Source: Topomyia yanbarensis (taxonomy: Eukaryota; Arthropoda; Insecta; Diptera; Culicidae). Taken from it: a stretch of DNA of 64,000 nucleotides. This document shows positions 19,372-31,035 of the stretch, one piece after another. Each line of letters starts with the position of its first letter. Within the stretch, counting starts at the first letter, position 1. The notes beneath the pieces are model-generated. The model saw nothing but the letters and a program-made list of their open reading frames with translations. It had not been told where the DNA came from and did not search any database. Location: contig NC_080672.1 of assembly GCF_030247195.1 (NCBI RefSeq), positions 387,331,037-387,395,036 on the forward strand, written 5' to 3'. The position numbers and the translations under genes are program-made.

Positions 19372-20229
19372 TTTATTTATTTATTTATTTATGCAAAACA
19401 TATACATGACGTAAGGCTACCGCCTTTTAAATTTGTCATTAACGAAAACTCAATGGAACATTAACACAACTTATGAACTAGTTTGTCAAATCTTATCTAT
19501 TAAAATATACTAAGCAGCCTTTTTTGAACATTGCTTCCGAAGATGTACGTTTCAAATCTGGTGGTAACGAGTTCCAAAACACCACACCCCGCACGAAAAA
19601 TGTCCTTCCATAATTCGCTGTATTGTGTGTAGGGACTACTAAATTCCCCGTTCTGTTGCTTTGAAAAGAGGTAAGTTTTGCGAAGAGGTAGTTTGGCGAC
19701 CTATGATGAACGATTTTATGCATAAATAGACACGATCTCATCTGGTAGAAATTGGCAAAGGGGCATCCAAGAAGATTTTTCTGCAAATGACGAACGGATG
19801 TGCGTCGATTTATGCTATACACATAACGTGCGCAATCGTTGAGAGCGACCTCCAGCTTAGACATCATTGCTACGCTCATGTTCATATGAATTACATCTCC
19901 GAAAATAAAATGCGGTAGAACAAGGGTTTTGAAGAGATTCAATTTGATATGCTCGGGAAAACCAAAAGTTGTTGATCTTAGAGTACGCAGACAAGCATAC
20001 ACCTTTCCACACTGTACCGCAATAGTTTTATCCCATCCAAGATTCATCTGAAAAAAGAGTCCAAGATTGCTAGCATGATCAGTGACCTCGATGCGACTTT
20101 GCTCGATAACGATTTCAGGTAGTGATGAAGTGTCTCGGCGATTTGCTCCAAACGAAACAATTTTAGTCTTCGAAATGTTGAGATGTAGTGAGTTTTCCTT
20201 GGCCCATCGCACTACAGCATGCAAATCTT
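19372..20229 (-). mobile_element. 5'-truncated LINE tail (CR1/L2-like)
   Basis: An 858-bp insertion is flanked by CCACTA (19366-19371 and 20230-20235) and interrupts repeat B. On the minus strand it ends in a TAAA-type tail, seen on the plus strand as TTTATTTATTTATTTATTTA. A short-repeat tail rather than poly(A) fits CR1/L2-like elements. Confidence 0.75.
19493..20229 (-). pseudogene. C-terminal part of a LINE reverse transcriptase
   Basis: An uninterrupted frame of about 245 residues starts just after where the catalytic aspartates would be. It covers the RT thumb and C-terminal region: ENSLHLNISKTKIVSFG, HASNLGLFFQMNLGWD, LPHFIFGDVIHMN, LNDCARYVYSINRR and FFVRGVVFWNSLPPDLK. The last motif is typical of CR1- and Jockey-like RT C-termini. 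The element lost everything upstream by 5' truncation, so the product cannot be active. Confidence 0.8.
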
Positions 20230-20747
20230 CCACTAGCTCGCATTTTCGCCGCTACGTGGCACTGTATGCATCGTCTTATCACTGTAAGTAAAAATAAGAA
20301 GGATGATTTAATTGTCTACAACTTTGTCGAAGACTGCTAGTCAATCCGGCTTTGTTAAAAGAAGTTATTAAACTTTTAGCGAAGTGATGTCTGAGTCAGT
20401 TTTACATAGGGCCCAGCAGTTGTGTATCAATACTCGATTCGCATGAACTGAACATTTTTGTAAAATAATGGTTAGGTTTAGCTCAATAGCATGTTCAGAA
20501 GAATTATAGTATATAATACAAGTCGTGTTTTGGTTAGAACATTTTAGTTCCACATGTTACCGCATAGTGGGCGCAAACACAGTTTTCAACGGAGAGAGAT
20601 AGAATATCGAGATATTCGGAAGAATTATTGAGGGATTCCATGAGAAACCGGCCGACCGCAAAATATTGCCATCGTCGATTCGAACAAAGCTTTACATTTG
20701 TGTTCGGTTTATGAATCTCCATGATTTTTTCTGGCAATTTCAATACT

Positions 20748-21879
20748 CTGATACAAGAGCAATTTTTCAAAAGGGCGTAGACGTTTCTACGTGCAATAAT
20801 TTCAATTTTTTTTGTTCGATTATACTATTTTATAAAGTAAAACTATCTGAGAACGAAATACACGTAATGAATACTTCTGCATGAAAAAAATATGCACTGA
20901 AAAAAATGTTGTCAACAAAAATCTAAAGAGAAAAGAAATATTTTGAATGTAATTTCATGATGGAGAAATTATCAGCAAAAAAGTTTTTCTATCAATAACT
21001 TTATACATGCTTTTAAATTTCATACTAATTGACATACAAAACTGTAATTTTATTAAAGAATATAATTCTAAGTATCATTTTAAATCAAAATGCATTTAAC
21101 AAATATTTTCCAAAATGCGATAGTTTTCGAGTTATTGGGAATTTTGCTTTTGTCGTTTTAAAGACTTAAAAGAGGTTTTTTCAGTGTATTTGGATCATGG
21201 AGAAGCTTTTAATAAAAAAGTTTTCCTAACAACAACTTTTGACAAATTTTTATAATTCATACTATTTGCGGTCCAAAGTACAATTTTATTTTTGAATATG
21301 ATTCTAAACGCCATTTTAAATCAAAATGCTCATAACAAAAAAATTCAGAAATGTAGTAGTTCTCGAGATATTTTAAATTTTGTTTTAACAACACAATTAT
21401 TTTGTTTTATTACGATCTTTTCAGAAGTTGTTTGCGTTTCTCCATCGACAACAATTAGTTTTTCGTAAGGCCCATAACATTTTCTATAAATTTCCCAATG
21501 ACATCAAAGCGATATTGTATACCGTTTCAAACTATACAAAAACAGTCAAAATATGATTCAACCATAGGATCTGATGATTAAACTATATAGTTGAATTATA
21601 TTTTGGATGTTTCACATTCAAAATGTTTCCTTTCTCTTTAGATTTTTGTTGACAAAATATAAAAAATTAGAAAAAATGTTTTTTTTTGTAATTTAAATTT
21701 TTATCATAAATTTTTGTTTTTGTGAAAAATGACACATTTTTTTCAGTGTATATTTTTTTCGTGCAGAAGTTTTCATTACCTGTAGTTTTACTGTATAAAA
21801 TAGTGTAATCGAACAAAAAAAATGAAATTATTGTTCGGAGAAACGTTTACGCCCTTTTAAAAAATTACGCTTGAGTCAA
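20748..21879. mobile_element. Foldback element with arms of about 200 bp
   Basis: The left arm (about 20748-20945) and right arm (about 21630-21879) are inverted copies sharing TTTTTCAAAAGGGCGTAGAC, the TTTTTTTTGTTCGATTA segment and ACTTCTGCATGAAAAAAATA. The interior holds two diverged direct repeats of about 210-240 bp (about 20955-21165 and 21195-21400), sharing TTTTAAATCAAAATGC and ATGGAGAA motifs. No coding frame was found. I could not fix a target duplication. Confidence 0.7.
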
Positions 21880-22689
21880 AATAATCTTATTGACTGTGGA
21901 AAATGTTTAGTCTTCCATGCCGGTTGAACCTGTAAAGTTTTATCGGAATTTAAGATGGTCGGTCACGATTTTAGAGATTTTCGGACGGACCTTCGTGGAA
22001 TTCCTCTATTGCAAAATACCTCGACCTATTGTACTAACAGATTTTAAAAACATCGAAAAAAGTGCGTTCACCTTATTAGGTTTAGTTTGAAAAATATTTA
22101 GCCAGGCATAAAATCATTATTGCCAAAATGTTGCCAGATGTATAACCTTTCCAACGAGTGATTGTTTGTCGAAATCAGTGCAAAAATACTATCGCACGAG
22201 CTCACCAAAGAAAACTGACCGACTTGAACCCACTCTGTTCTAATATCCAAAGATTTCGTTTTTATGCGGTTAATAATATTGCGGCTGAGGGGACAATAAT
22301 ATTTGCAAGTTTGAAATAATTTTTCTTCTTCTCCCGTTGTTCCATTTTACCATAAGTTTGTTTAAATCAAGTAAAATTTTTGAGTGAGAAGTCGCCATTT
22401 CTGCCAATACGTATATGTTTATGGTTAACTTTCTAAAACACGAAACCCAATGCAGCCAATGTATAAGGAACGTTAAATGTTGTGTTGTGAACATTAACCC
22501 TTTCATGTTCAACTTTTTTCTAGTGCATGTAAGATTTTAAAACTATTTTCCCTTAAAAACGGTGGGATTAAGAAACACGAAAAACTTTTTTTCATAAAGA
22601 TATGTGTTGAGAATCTCAATTCAAGTTCCACAGACGCAATCATAGAACAAACAATTTCGAGATAACATTTGTAAATTTCCACGATGGTC
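21880..22689. other. Unannotated AT-rich stretch
   Basis: No gene or paired repeat was recognised. Confidence 0.5.
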
Positions 22690-22860
22690 GAACTGAAAGA
22701 GCTTTGACGCAAAGTAGGACAAAACTAAAAATTTGCTTAATTTGGCTGAAAATCACAAGTTATGTTAATTTTGGGATGCTGAGTTCATTGTTGATGTTGA
22801 AAGTCAGAAAAAATTAGAATCATTTTTCCATACAGTGTAATCCAACCTTTATTATTTCAA
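22690..22860. repeat. Dispersed repeat family D, copy 1
   Basis: It matches the inverted copy at 52925-53090. Shared landmarks include TTTGGCTGAAAATCACAA and TTTTTCCATACAGTGTAAT with moderate divergence. Confidence 0.6.
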
Positions 22861-22929
22861 TGATCCCATTTTTATGATTGATTTTGTTTACTGATCACGT
22901 ATTATTGATATATACCTATCATAAAAGGA

Positions 22930-23084
22930 GGACGGGCATAGCGTAGTTGGTAAATCGATTGCCTTGTACGCAGCTCACCTGGGATCGATTCCCAACCCCG
23001 CACATAGGGTTAGAAATTTTTCAAAAGAGATTTCTATAACCCGAAGAGAAGCGAATGACCCTAACTTTAAAACCTCAAAAAAAT
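22930..23084 (+). mobile_element. tRNA-derived SINE
   Basis: A tRNA-like head carries an A box (TAGCGTAGTTGG) and B box (GGGATCGATTCCC). It is followed by a body reading GGGTTAGAAATTTTTC, AGAGATTTCTATAACCC and GAAGCGAATGACCCTAAC, and an A-rich end. The body resembles mosquito SINEs. The second, interrupted copy is on the minus strand at 24706-25453. Confidence 0.75.
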
Positions 23085-23509
23085 TATATTATAAACATTG
23101 GAGAACTCTACTCTAAACCCATTGTATAACGCGTTTGTTTATTTCAGATTTTCAAATTATTTTACCCTGAACACCATGCTTCTCCATTTCAGTAAAAATA
23201 AATTTAAAATTTTTAAACGCCTTGATATTCAAAAATTATAAATTTTGGTTTCGGAAGAGACAACCATTAAGAGGTTATATACTTTTTTTAAGTTCAAAAA
23301 ATCAAAATAAAAGTGCAACTACTTGAGAATATTTTCCAAAATTTTCACGGAGATCCGAGAATTAGATCGATGGTATGTAGAAAAAAAAACAAAATAACTG
23401 AACTTTATTATGTCTTTGGAAAAGATTTCACAGTTAGCGAGCCTCTTCTTTTCGTTAAAACAACTAATTGGTTCTAATTTTACCAAAATGTAAAAAATTC
23501 TTTTTTAAT

Positions 23510-23665
23510 CATTCTAGATAGAGTCACGTAACCTTCAGTGAAATTGTAGAGCGACAAATTTTAGATAAGTTTGCTGAAGACATGAAGTTCTATCTGTTGC
23601 ACTTTTCATTACAGAAGAAATTTAAAATCAAGACATAGGGCGTTTCTTAGTGTTTCTTAGAAAAA
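23510..23665 (+). repeat. Dispersed repeat family E, copy 1
   Basis: It shares AAATTGTAGAGCGACAAATT, TTGCTGAAGACA and TGCACTTTTCATTACA with the copy at 62640-62790, and more weakly with 63270-63400. Confidence 0.55.
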
Positions 23666-23792
23666 CTGTTTTATTCACATACCTTTTGCGGCATTGCTTT
23701 AATACTGAAGTAGTCTTCAAACAACTTTAAGATTATTTTAATGCGAATGTTTAACTATTATCATTGACAAGTTACACAATTTGCGTTTCGAA

Positions 23793-24067
23793 TTCGTCTC
23801 ATCAGAATCCGTCACTAACTTAGTGAAATGTCTAATCCAGCGCTGGATTTACACTAGCTTCAAAAACAGAGACACTAATTGTGCTCTTGACCAGTGCTAA
23901 GCCAAACCAAAAGTTACGATTTCACTAGTTCTTATCAGCTGGAAAGTCAATTTCTTTTCTTGCAAGATATCACGCTTGACTAGGTCTCCGTTTTTGGAGC
24001 TAGCGTCAATCTGGTGCTAGCTTAGTGCTGTCACTAAGTTAGTGTCGGATTCTGATGAGACGAAGTC
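23793..24067. mobile_element. Palindromic MITE, about 275 bp
   Basis: Terminal inverted repeats start TTCGTCTCATCAGAATCCG and end CGGATTCTGATGAGACGAA. Pairing continues inward through CACTAACTTAGTGA and GCTAGC motifs. Partial relatives are at 45949-46050 and 49010-49135. It has no coding capacity. Confidence 0.8.
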
Positions 24068-24705
24068 TAAGCCCTAAGGGCCCTAAACGAAGGTAATGAT
24101 ATTTACAAAGGTTGAATTTTTCATGTAAAAGTCCCCATAAATTTGAAACGATCTTGGACCGTTGAAAAGATCAATGTTAGTCTTGTTAAAACTTGTTAAA
24201 ATTAGAACCAACAGATTCTGTTTAAACAAAAAGAGGGGCTTAGCAAAGTACAACAATTTTCCTAAACATATAAGGCAAAAGTTTGAATTCCCACTAAATT
24301 TTCATTCTGGACCACTGCACAGAAATCGTCCACATGATTCTTAGTGCTACAAAGGGTGGCTATGTGTTCCTATCGTTTGCAATTAGTATTGTTCACGACC
24401 AGCAACACAAAAAGGCGAAAAGATAGACAAACCTAGTTAGAAAGGAGGTAGAGCAGATCCGGTGAAGGTCACCCGAAAAGAATCTGAGTTGATATATGTT
24501 CTCCTCCCGCCAGCTGCGACTGATGCTGACTGCAAAGCAAGGCTCAAGCATGGGGTCTATAAATCAGCTAACTCCGTGTGTCAGCAGATCCGAGCAATTC
24601 AAACTCGAATCGGAAACGACCCCGTCAATTTCAACCCTATTAGCTGGTACATATATTCTGTACTCCTGAACTAAACGCAATGTTGTAATGGCAATGCCGA
24701 TTATC
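24068..24705. other. Unannotated stretch
   Basis: Two short open frames (24162-24344 and 24462-24674) show no recognised motif. Confidence 0.45.
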
Positions 24706-25453
24706 GATTATAGAGGTTTTAACTTTATGGTCGCTCCTCTTTCGGGGTAGAACAATCTCTTTTTAGAAATAATCTTTAACTTTTTCCTTTTTTATTAACG
24801 ACTAAGAGTGAGTCAATTTTCCTTTTTTTATGTTTTTAACGACATTCAATTAGCATGGGACTGGAAAGCGAAGTATATTTTTTCAATATTTAGCAGCCGC
24901 AGTACTCAAGGGAGAGCAAGGAGTTGAAGGAAGAAAGTTTAGAAAAGCGTGGAAAGGGTCATATGAGCAAGCTTAGAGTTTACCGGCGCCTTAACCCTTT
25001 GTCTGCTACTGCAGGAATCAGGATCTTTTGACATTAGAAATACGAATCACCTGAGTTTACGGCATGTCCGGACGAGCGTAAAGTAACTTGTTACTTCATG
25101 CTGTCGGAACCGACAATTTCTAATGCCGAAAGATCCTGACTCCTGCGGTAGCAGACAATGGGTTAAATCGCCGGTAAACTCTAAGCTTGCTCATATGACC
25201 CTTTCCACACTTTTCTAAAATTTCTTCCTTCAACTCCTTGCTCTCCCTTGAGTACTGTGGCTCTTAAATATTGAAAAAAATATACTTCACTTTCCAGTCC
25301 CATGCTAACTGAATGTCGTTAAAAAAAGAAAAAAAAAACAAAGACATAAAAAAATAATCTTTAACCCTATCTGCGGGGACAGGAATCGAACTTAGGTGAG
25401 GTGTGTAAAAAGCAATCGATAGACCAACTATAGACTAAATCTATGCCCATCTG
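24706..25453 (-). mobile_element. tRNA-derived SINE split by a foldback element
   Basis: The minus-strand head at about 25366-25453 has an A-box-like segment and B box AGTTCGATTCCTG. The body reads GATAGGGTTAAAGATTATTT and breaks at 25352. It resumes at 24780 and runs to CCCCGAAAGAGGAGCGACC and GTTAAAACCTC near 24706. The order matches the uninterrupted SINE at 22930-23084. The junction carries the 14-bp duplication AAATAATCTTTAAC (24767-24780 and 25352-25365). Confidence 0.75.
24781..25351. mobile_element. 571-bp foldback element inside the SINE
   Basis: The arms of about 220 bp (about 24820-25045 and 25115-25345) are near inverse copies. Shared landmarks include TTAGCATGGGACTGGAAAG, CAAGGGAGAGCAAGGAGTTG, GGGTCATATGAGCAAGCTTA and CAGGATCTTTTGACATTAGA. 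A central loop of about 65 bases separates them. Direct repeats AAATAATCTTTAAC flank the element. It encodes nothing recognisable and would form a very stable hairpin if transcribed. Confidence 0.85.
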
Positions 25454-26748
25454 TATTTTTTTATCTTGTTCGTTCCTGGTTCCAATCGGACGACTTTCAA
25501 AAGAGCATAAGATAGATAAAGTACAAATCAAGCTGTACTATATTTTAATCGAAAGCTTGATCCACTTAACACAAGCATTTTATGTAAAGGAGACCATGTA
25601 CTAAAGTCGAGTACAAATCACCGTTCGTCTCCATTAGAATTTTAGTACATATTTCCAGTCGAAGTCTATGACGAGCTCTCCAAATAAAAACAAATCGCAA
25701 AGCTACCTTTAACGAGCTGATAAGCAGTTCGTTTGCTTTCTAACCCCCAACGTTTACAGAATTCACCAAACTCTGAATAAATGTTGCTGGGTGGGAGCAC
25801 ATGATTGAGTGATGTGATGAGTTGAATTTTTCAGTCTAGACTAGTGAGATATTTTTGGGTGCTTGTAGGAAATACAGGTTGATAACAATTGTAATGGGAT
25901 AGACATTGTTTTTCAAATCTGTCTTGTTTTCGAAGGGTGATCCCATTTTTACATAATTTCTGTTGAGACATTTTCCTATTTGAATGCGTTGTTTATGAAT
26001 ACTAGTGAAAAGGTTAAACATGTCCATCACCCTATTCGGTGACGTTTTATTTGACGTCATGGGAAAATACGGATGGTAATATATTACAGTTTACTAATTC
26101 GACTATATTCATTTGAGTTTTAAAAAGAGAAAAAATCCAACCAATATTTACTTTTTAGTTTAATTGCCCGATATAGCGCGATCAGGTGAACGAATCGGAA
26201 TCACGTTCTCTTGAACTCGAACCTATTTTAAGTCACGGTTTGTTCACCTGTATCAGCATTCAGCAGCACAACATGCCCTGCGTGCGGTAAACACATTATC
26301 CCACGGTGAATCACGCTTGCACTGCTCACTTACTCACTAACTAATTGCGGTGCAAACAGCTGACATTCACACAGAATAGACCTGTTGGCGATCGCTTCTG
26401 GGCTGGTGCCAGGAATACTGCGACAATCGAAACGTGCGCAGGTATTTTGAAAAGGGTGTAACATGAGAGCGGCATTCTTCGGTGTTTTTATTTTTTTCTC
26501 GCTTCACTAGCACAGATTACGCTCGCAGATGGTGAAAAGTCAAATGTCAATGCGGGTTGTCAAAAACTTCTTATCAATTGGGGAAAATAACATTCGAGTC
26601 AATTTGTTTGAGTCCCTGATACATCGTTGGGAACATGTTGGAACACAGACGTGTACCGGCTTATTAAGGAAGGTCAATTCCAATGCATGCCGGTACTTGT
26701 TTTCAAATCTGTTTCGTTTATAGTAGATTTCATTTAAATACCTACAGT
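25454..26748. other. Unannotated stretch
   Basis: No gene was recognised. The frame at 26529-26723 shows no known motif. The last 8 bases (26741-26748) are the target duplication of the hAT element. Confidence 0.5.
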
Positions 26749-28164
26749 TAGGGTGACCATACGACCTGGTTTCCCAGGACATGTCCTGTTTTTTCACTGA
26801 CTGTCCTGGCGTCCTGGTAAGCCAAGGAAAACGCTTGATTTGTCCTGGTTTTTGTCCTGTAAGCCTAAAATATTTTTTTACTGAGTCTTCGCTTTATTTT
26901 CTCTTGTTCAGATCGCTGTTATGACCTATCGCAACCATAATTGCAATTCACCCTCAAGCAAAATACAACAAACAAAATTTTAAATACTGTACCATCCGAT
27001 GTCTTTTTTAATCTCTCAACTTTCTTCTCTTACGTGGAAAATGAAAAGAAAAAGTATGAGGCGTTCGTACATAACATGTGAATGACCTGTACTACCGTGA
27101 TAAGCATAACAGTCCCATATGTATAGAAAATCGATAGTAAATGGGACTCTTATGCGTATCACGGCAGTGTGATCCATTTTCAAGGAAATTTGGCAGCCGA
27201 ACAAATCGAAATGGTTCTAGTTGTGTACCAATCTCTGGCCGATGAAACAATGATAAATAGAGTTTCTTCCCGGCTTAAATTGCCTTTCAATCCAGGATCC
27301 AAAGATTTCCTTTTGACGCCTCTGGGAATACAAATAGAACACGTTTTGGTGACTTTGCTTTTACTTGGGTTCTCTTTCCAGTGGCATTTTTTCGTCTTAC
27401 TGGGAATCCGCGAACCCATGAAAAGGGAAATGACGAAACATCAATAACTATAGTGGGACAATTTCATTGAGAGCTTTCTCTAGCTGGTGATTATGGAACC
27501 ACTTCAGGGTCAATGTTAGCACTACTTAATCCACGATTGACATGGCTTCACTGGACGCTGAACAGCGACTATCCTGTCGAGTCTAGCATCCTACATAACA
27601 GGGAGTATGAAGGTCGCGCTCAAACTGATATTATTTACACACCAATCCGCTATTTTTCATATAACAATTGATAAACTGGAGGAATTTCCAATCAATGGTA
27701 GTTTTTGCAGCTGTTTCGATCATAGTTCTCAGATCGAGAGATAATGATTGTCATTGAAGATTGCCAGCTACTTAACTTAAAATCAAGAATGATGTAGTTA
27801 CTTTGGACCGTTGGTGTTTCTACTTTACTTCAATGACCCCTCGCCGGTGCTGCACAGATGATTTCAGAATATTTCGCATCATCCGCTAAATTGATGATGT
27901 ATCCAACATCATATTACCTTTGCTGATGGTAATGTAAGAAGAACTGCGTGTGTGTAAATCGGAAAAAAGCTCAGTGATCGAATTCTCATGCAAGACTTTT
28001 TGGCTGAGCTATGCCTGTAAGACCCCAGAACTGTTTTAGTGCCGAATAGAACGTTTTAGCTGCCGAACACGTGGGGAGAAGGCACAATCGATTAAGAGGT
28101 GATGGAGGGTGGTAGTCCCTTTTGGACTGTCCTGGTTTTTCACTCGCTTGATATGGTCACCCTA
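26749..28164. mobile_element. hAT-type element, 1416 bp, no recognisable transposase
   Basis: Perfect 13-bp terminal inverted repeats (TAGGGTGACCATA and TATGGTCACCCTA) are flanked by the 8-bp duplication CCTACAGT (26741-26748 and 28165-28172). Subterminal repeats of a GTCCTGGTTTTT motif occur at both ends. This is the expected signature of the hAT superfamily. Interior frames (27169-27447 plus, 27180-27419 minus) show no transposase motif, so it looks nonautonomous or decayed inside. Confidence 0.85.
27094..27167. repeat. Short hairpin inside the hAT element
   Basis: CCGTGATAAGCATAACAGTC and an inverse segment ending TCTTATGCGTATCACGG pair across a loop of about 28 bases containing TATGTATAGAAAATCG. 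It could be a tiny nested MITE. Confidence 0.6.
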
Positions 28165-28172
28165 CCTACAGT

Positions 28173-29339
28173 TGTAACAAGATTATCTGAAAATTAACTA
28201 GACCCTTTTCGAAATAAAGCCAACCGCTCGAATGGTTGAGCGTAACCTAATTGTAACTGCAAACTGTTCAACATTTAGTGTACGTCCTCTAAATTATCTA
28301 TGAGTACTCCACCATGACAACGCACGGTTCCTAGATCATGCAATACTTATCTCAAAATGTATAAATTGGCAAAGAAAACAACACAATATTTATGATAATG
28401 GCATCGGGCCAAACGAAAAAAAACTGTTATCGCTATACATATTCTTAAATCGTGTGGCCTACTTTACGCTTCACACGCGCTATCGTTCTGAGCACTCTAC
28501 ACCACCTATTTGTATTTCCTAAATTTTGCACTGAACCGAATTGAGAATGCCGAAGGAAAAGAAATTGGTTACAGTCTAAATTTCAGTACCTTTGGTTGTT
28601 GTTTTATATATTAAAACTTTGAAATATATATATTTTTGTAGTAAAAAGTTTTTATTTTCCTATCTGAAAATAGTTTTTTGACAGTGTGTCCAATGTTTAC
28701 ATTAACCCCTTCGATCCCAAAAAAAGCCTCTAGATGCGTTCTTTTTATTTTATTCCCAGCAACCTTCTCACCCACATTGTACCCCAAGACAGTGAGCTGT
28801 TATTTCCCCGCGCAGCGCACGATCAGTCAGGGTATTTAATTCGCCTCACTCTCGTTTGTTGTTCGCTATTTGTGCTATGTGCTGAGAGTGCTGATAAGAT
28901 TGTGCTTGCCGGTCGCGAGCGATGTCAATGCCTATGCCTAGGTGCAAGTATATGCCGGATCAATGATTGTTTACTTGTTCATATACCTACCAATTCAATT
29001 GCAGCGTGCGATAGCTCTCGCGAGAGCAAATCGAGTTGGATTAAAATGAGCTGGTCGTGGTGCCATTTGAGAGTTGTAATGCACTTTAATAAACTGTAAA
29101 CAGTAGGTACTGCATACATACGTATAGGTATATAGCTTAGTGCCAAACTGAAAAACAAATGACAGTATAAAAGTGAAAAATAATATGTGTTGTAGCCGGC
29201 ACATGGTTTAATTGAGTATGTATTCAAATCCGATGAAGTATTTTTTTTTGTTATTGAATTAAAAATAGATCGACTCTGATGATTGTGACTGTTTCATTGT
29301 AGCTGGAAACTTAACTTATTGATATGTCACAGATACCAG
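28173..29339. other. Unannotated stretch
   Basis: The part at 28730-29100 is less AT-rich and has a 121-codon plus-strand frame (28734-29099). Opposite-strand frames overlap it and no motif is recognisable. Confidence 0.4.
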
Positions 29340-29830
29340 ATAATTCAGCGGATGGTTTTTTGATTCATTTATTTCACACGGCTTAGCGGAGCTGCGGGTC
29401 TTTTATATCATTACAATATACTAAAATAAAAATAACGTCTTGAATGTATGGGTCTCAAATGTAATCCCCCTGTATTGGTATAAACTTTTCAGCTAATTGT
29501 GTTGTCTGTTGCTTTGGAGGTACTGGATGAAGCTTTGGGAGTCAGAAATTTAGCAACAGTTTGTGGTTTAGCAACCGTCTGTGATTCAGGTATTGAAATT
29601 GATGACTGTGTATTGTATTGGATTTCCGTAGATAAGATTCCTTTAATGGTTCATGTGCATGTGCGTTACGCGTATTAATTTGTCCTGAAAATGTGCTAAG
29701 CGTACTGTGTGTAATGGTAGTTCCGTATGGTTTCTTTTTTATAGCCAAGCAAGAACACTGAGAGAATATGTTCGTAAATCGCCAAGAAATTGGTTTCGTA
29801 CAGACAATGTTCATACTATAAAACGATGAA
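29340..29830 (-). pseudogene. LINE-derived remnant, C-terminal ORF1 side
   Basis: The segments around TTTATTTCACACGGCTTAGC and CAGGTATTGAAATTGATGAC match the region 53490-53960 in the same order and orientation, where they adjoin the ORF1-like remnant. The minus-strand frame at 29542-29814 is open but carries no conserved motif. Function was assigned only by this neighbourly match. Confidence 0.4.
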
Positions 29831-29839
29831 AACTATCAT

Positions 29840-30880
29840 CAATATCTCATAGTCATATGAAAAGTGGTAGTGATGGTAGTAGGTGATGAAAATTGATGAT
29901 TAACGCCATTTTGAAAACCAAGAAGGCGGTTTCCGGTAACCACAAAACAGAGAAAAAATTATTAATATGGATGTCATATGAATGGTAGTCGCCTGTGAAT
30001 ATCATAGTTTGGCATTATTTCACGAGAATAAATCACAAGGTACTAGCAGCTGACTCCTGATCATTTACCTAAGCATTTATTCAGTGCGAGTTATACTTAC
30101 AATTAACACACATTTTGTATAACTGCTGGATGAAGGGACCGTTATCAATATACATATGTAAGTACTGATTTGAACGTAATCAGAGCGGCTACATCAAAAT
30201 AATCGCGGAGAAATGTTCGCGTTCACGGATGATAAACGGAAGTCGACATATGTACATTTAAAATGACAGTAAACATCGATTTTTGTCATTTGTTTTCTTC
30301 TTACATTCAAAAAGACTCCATTGTTTTATAGCTTTCGAAGATATATACGAAAGTTGTCATCTTAAATTTCAAAAAGGTTTGAATCATAAGTAAGGAGCTC
30401 TCAAACCATACACATATAGGTAGGTTTAATAATTTGTAGTAACCAAAAGCCGCCATCTTGGATTACAAAATGTCTTCAATCATCAGTTTCCGTCATCTAC
30501 TGACCAGCCTTTAACGAGGGATACCTATATTGATTATGGTTTCCACTTTGGCGATTACCAGAAACCGCTTCCTTAGTTTTCAAAATGGCCTAAATCATCA
30601 GGTTCCAGAATATGAAGACTACTCCAATTTAAATGATACCTATATTGCTAGTTGTTTTCACTGTTTTGTGGTAACTCAAAACAGTGCTTTTGTTAAAGTA
30701 GCTATTTTAATTGTTTCTTGGTAACCGAAGGCCGCAAACTTGGATTTCAAAATGGCCTCACCCTCTTTTTAAATGGTATTCATTACGCCCTTATCTTTGG
30801 TTTTAAAATGACTTCAACCATCAATTACCGTTACCTATCATCTTGGACTTTATACGTGTTCGACAAGACAAAACCAAGAC
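29840..30880. repeat. Cluster of degenerate GCCATCTTGGATT-type motifs in both orientations
   Basis: Motifs such as GCCATTTTGAAAACCAAGAA, GCCGCCATCTTGGATTACAA, CTTGGATTTCAAAATGGCCT and TTAGTTTTCAAAATGGCC recur with GGTAACC or GGTTACC-like partners and AATCATCA or TCAACCATCA segments, roughly every 100-250 bases. It appears to be an old, scrambled local repeat. No gene was found. Confidence 0.55.
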
Positions 30881-30909
30881 GGATACAGATGGGCACATTT
30901 TTTTATTGT

Positions 30910-31035
30910 GATTTTCGATTGATTGACACCGGTGTAGCAGAAGTCCAGAAAACTGGGTTTGTTCCATTGGCACTTCTGCTAGAAAATGCAAAACCAGTGC
31001 ACTACACTACACCGGTGCAGATCAATCGAAAATCC
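30910..31035. mobile_element. Short MITE, family of the 47-kb twins
   Basis: Inverted ends GATTTTCGATTGATTGACAC and a matching AATCGAAAATC enclose CACCGGTGTAG palindromic segments. It is an internally shorter relative of the 168-bp elements at 46971 and 47256. Confidence 0.8.

Larger units (their letters stand above)
19258..20560 (+). repeat. Dispersed repeat family B, copy 1, interrupted by a LINE tail
   Basis: The pieces 19258-19371 and 20230-20560 together match the continuous copy at 32340-32715. Shared landmarks include AAATCGGATAAGTYTAGCTA, ATGGAGAAAACC and CTGTATGCATC. An inverted copy is at 34690-35175. No coding capacity was seen; it may be part of a longer unidentified element. Confidence 0.7.

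Noticed and set aside
28734..29099. 121-codon plus-strand frame with a cysteine-rich middle.
   Set aside because: Overlapping antisense frames, no recognised domain and no supporting splice structure; insufficient for a gene call.
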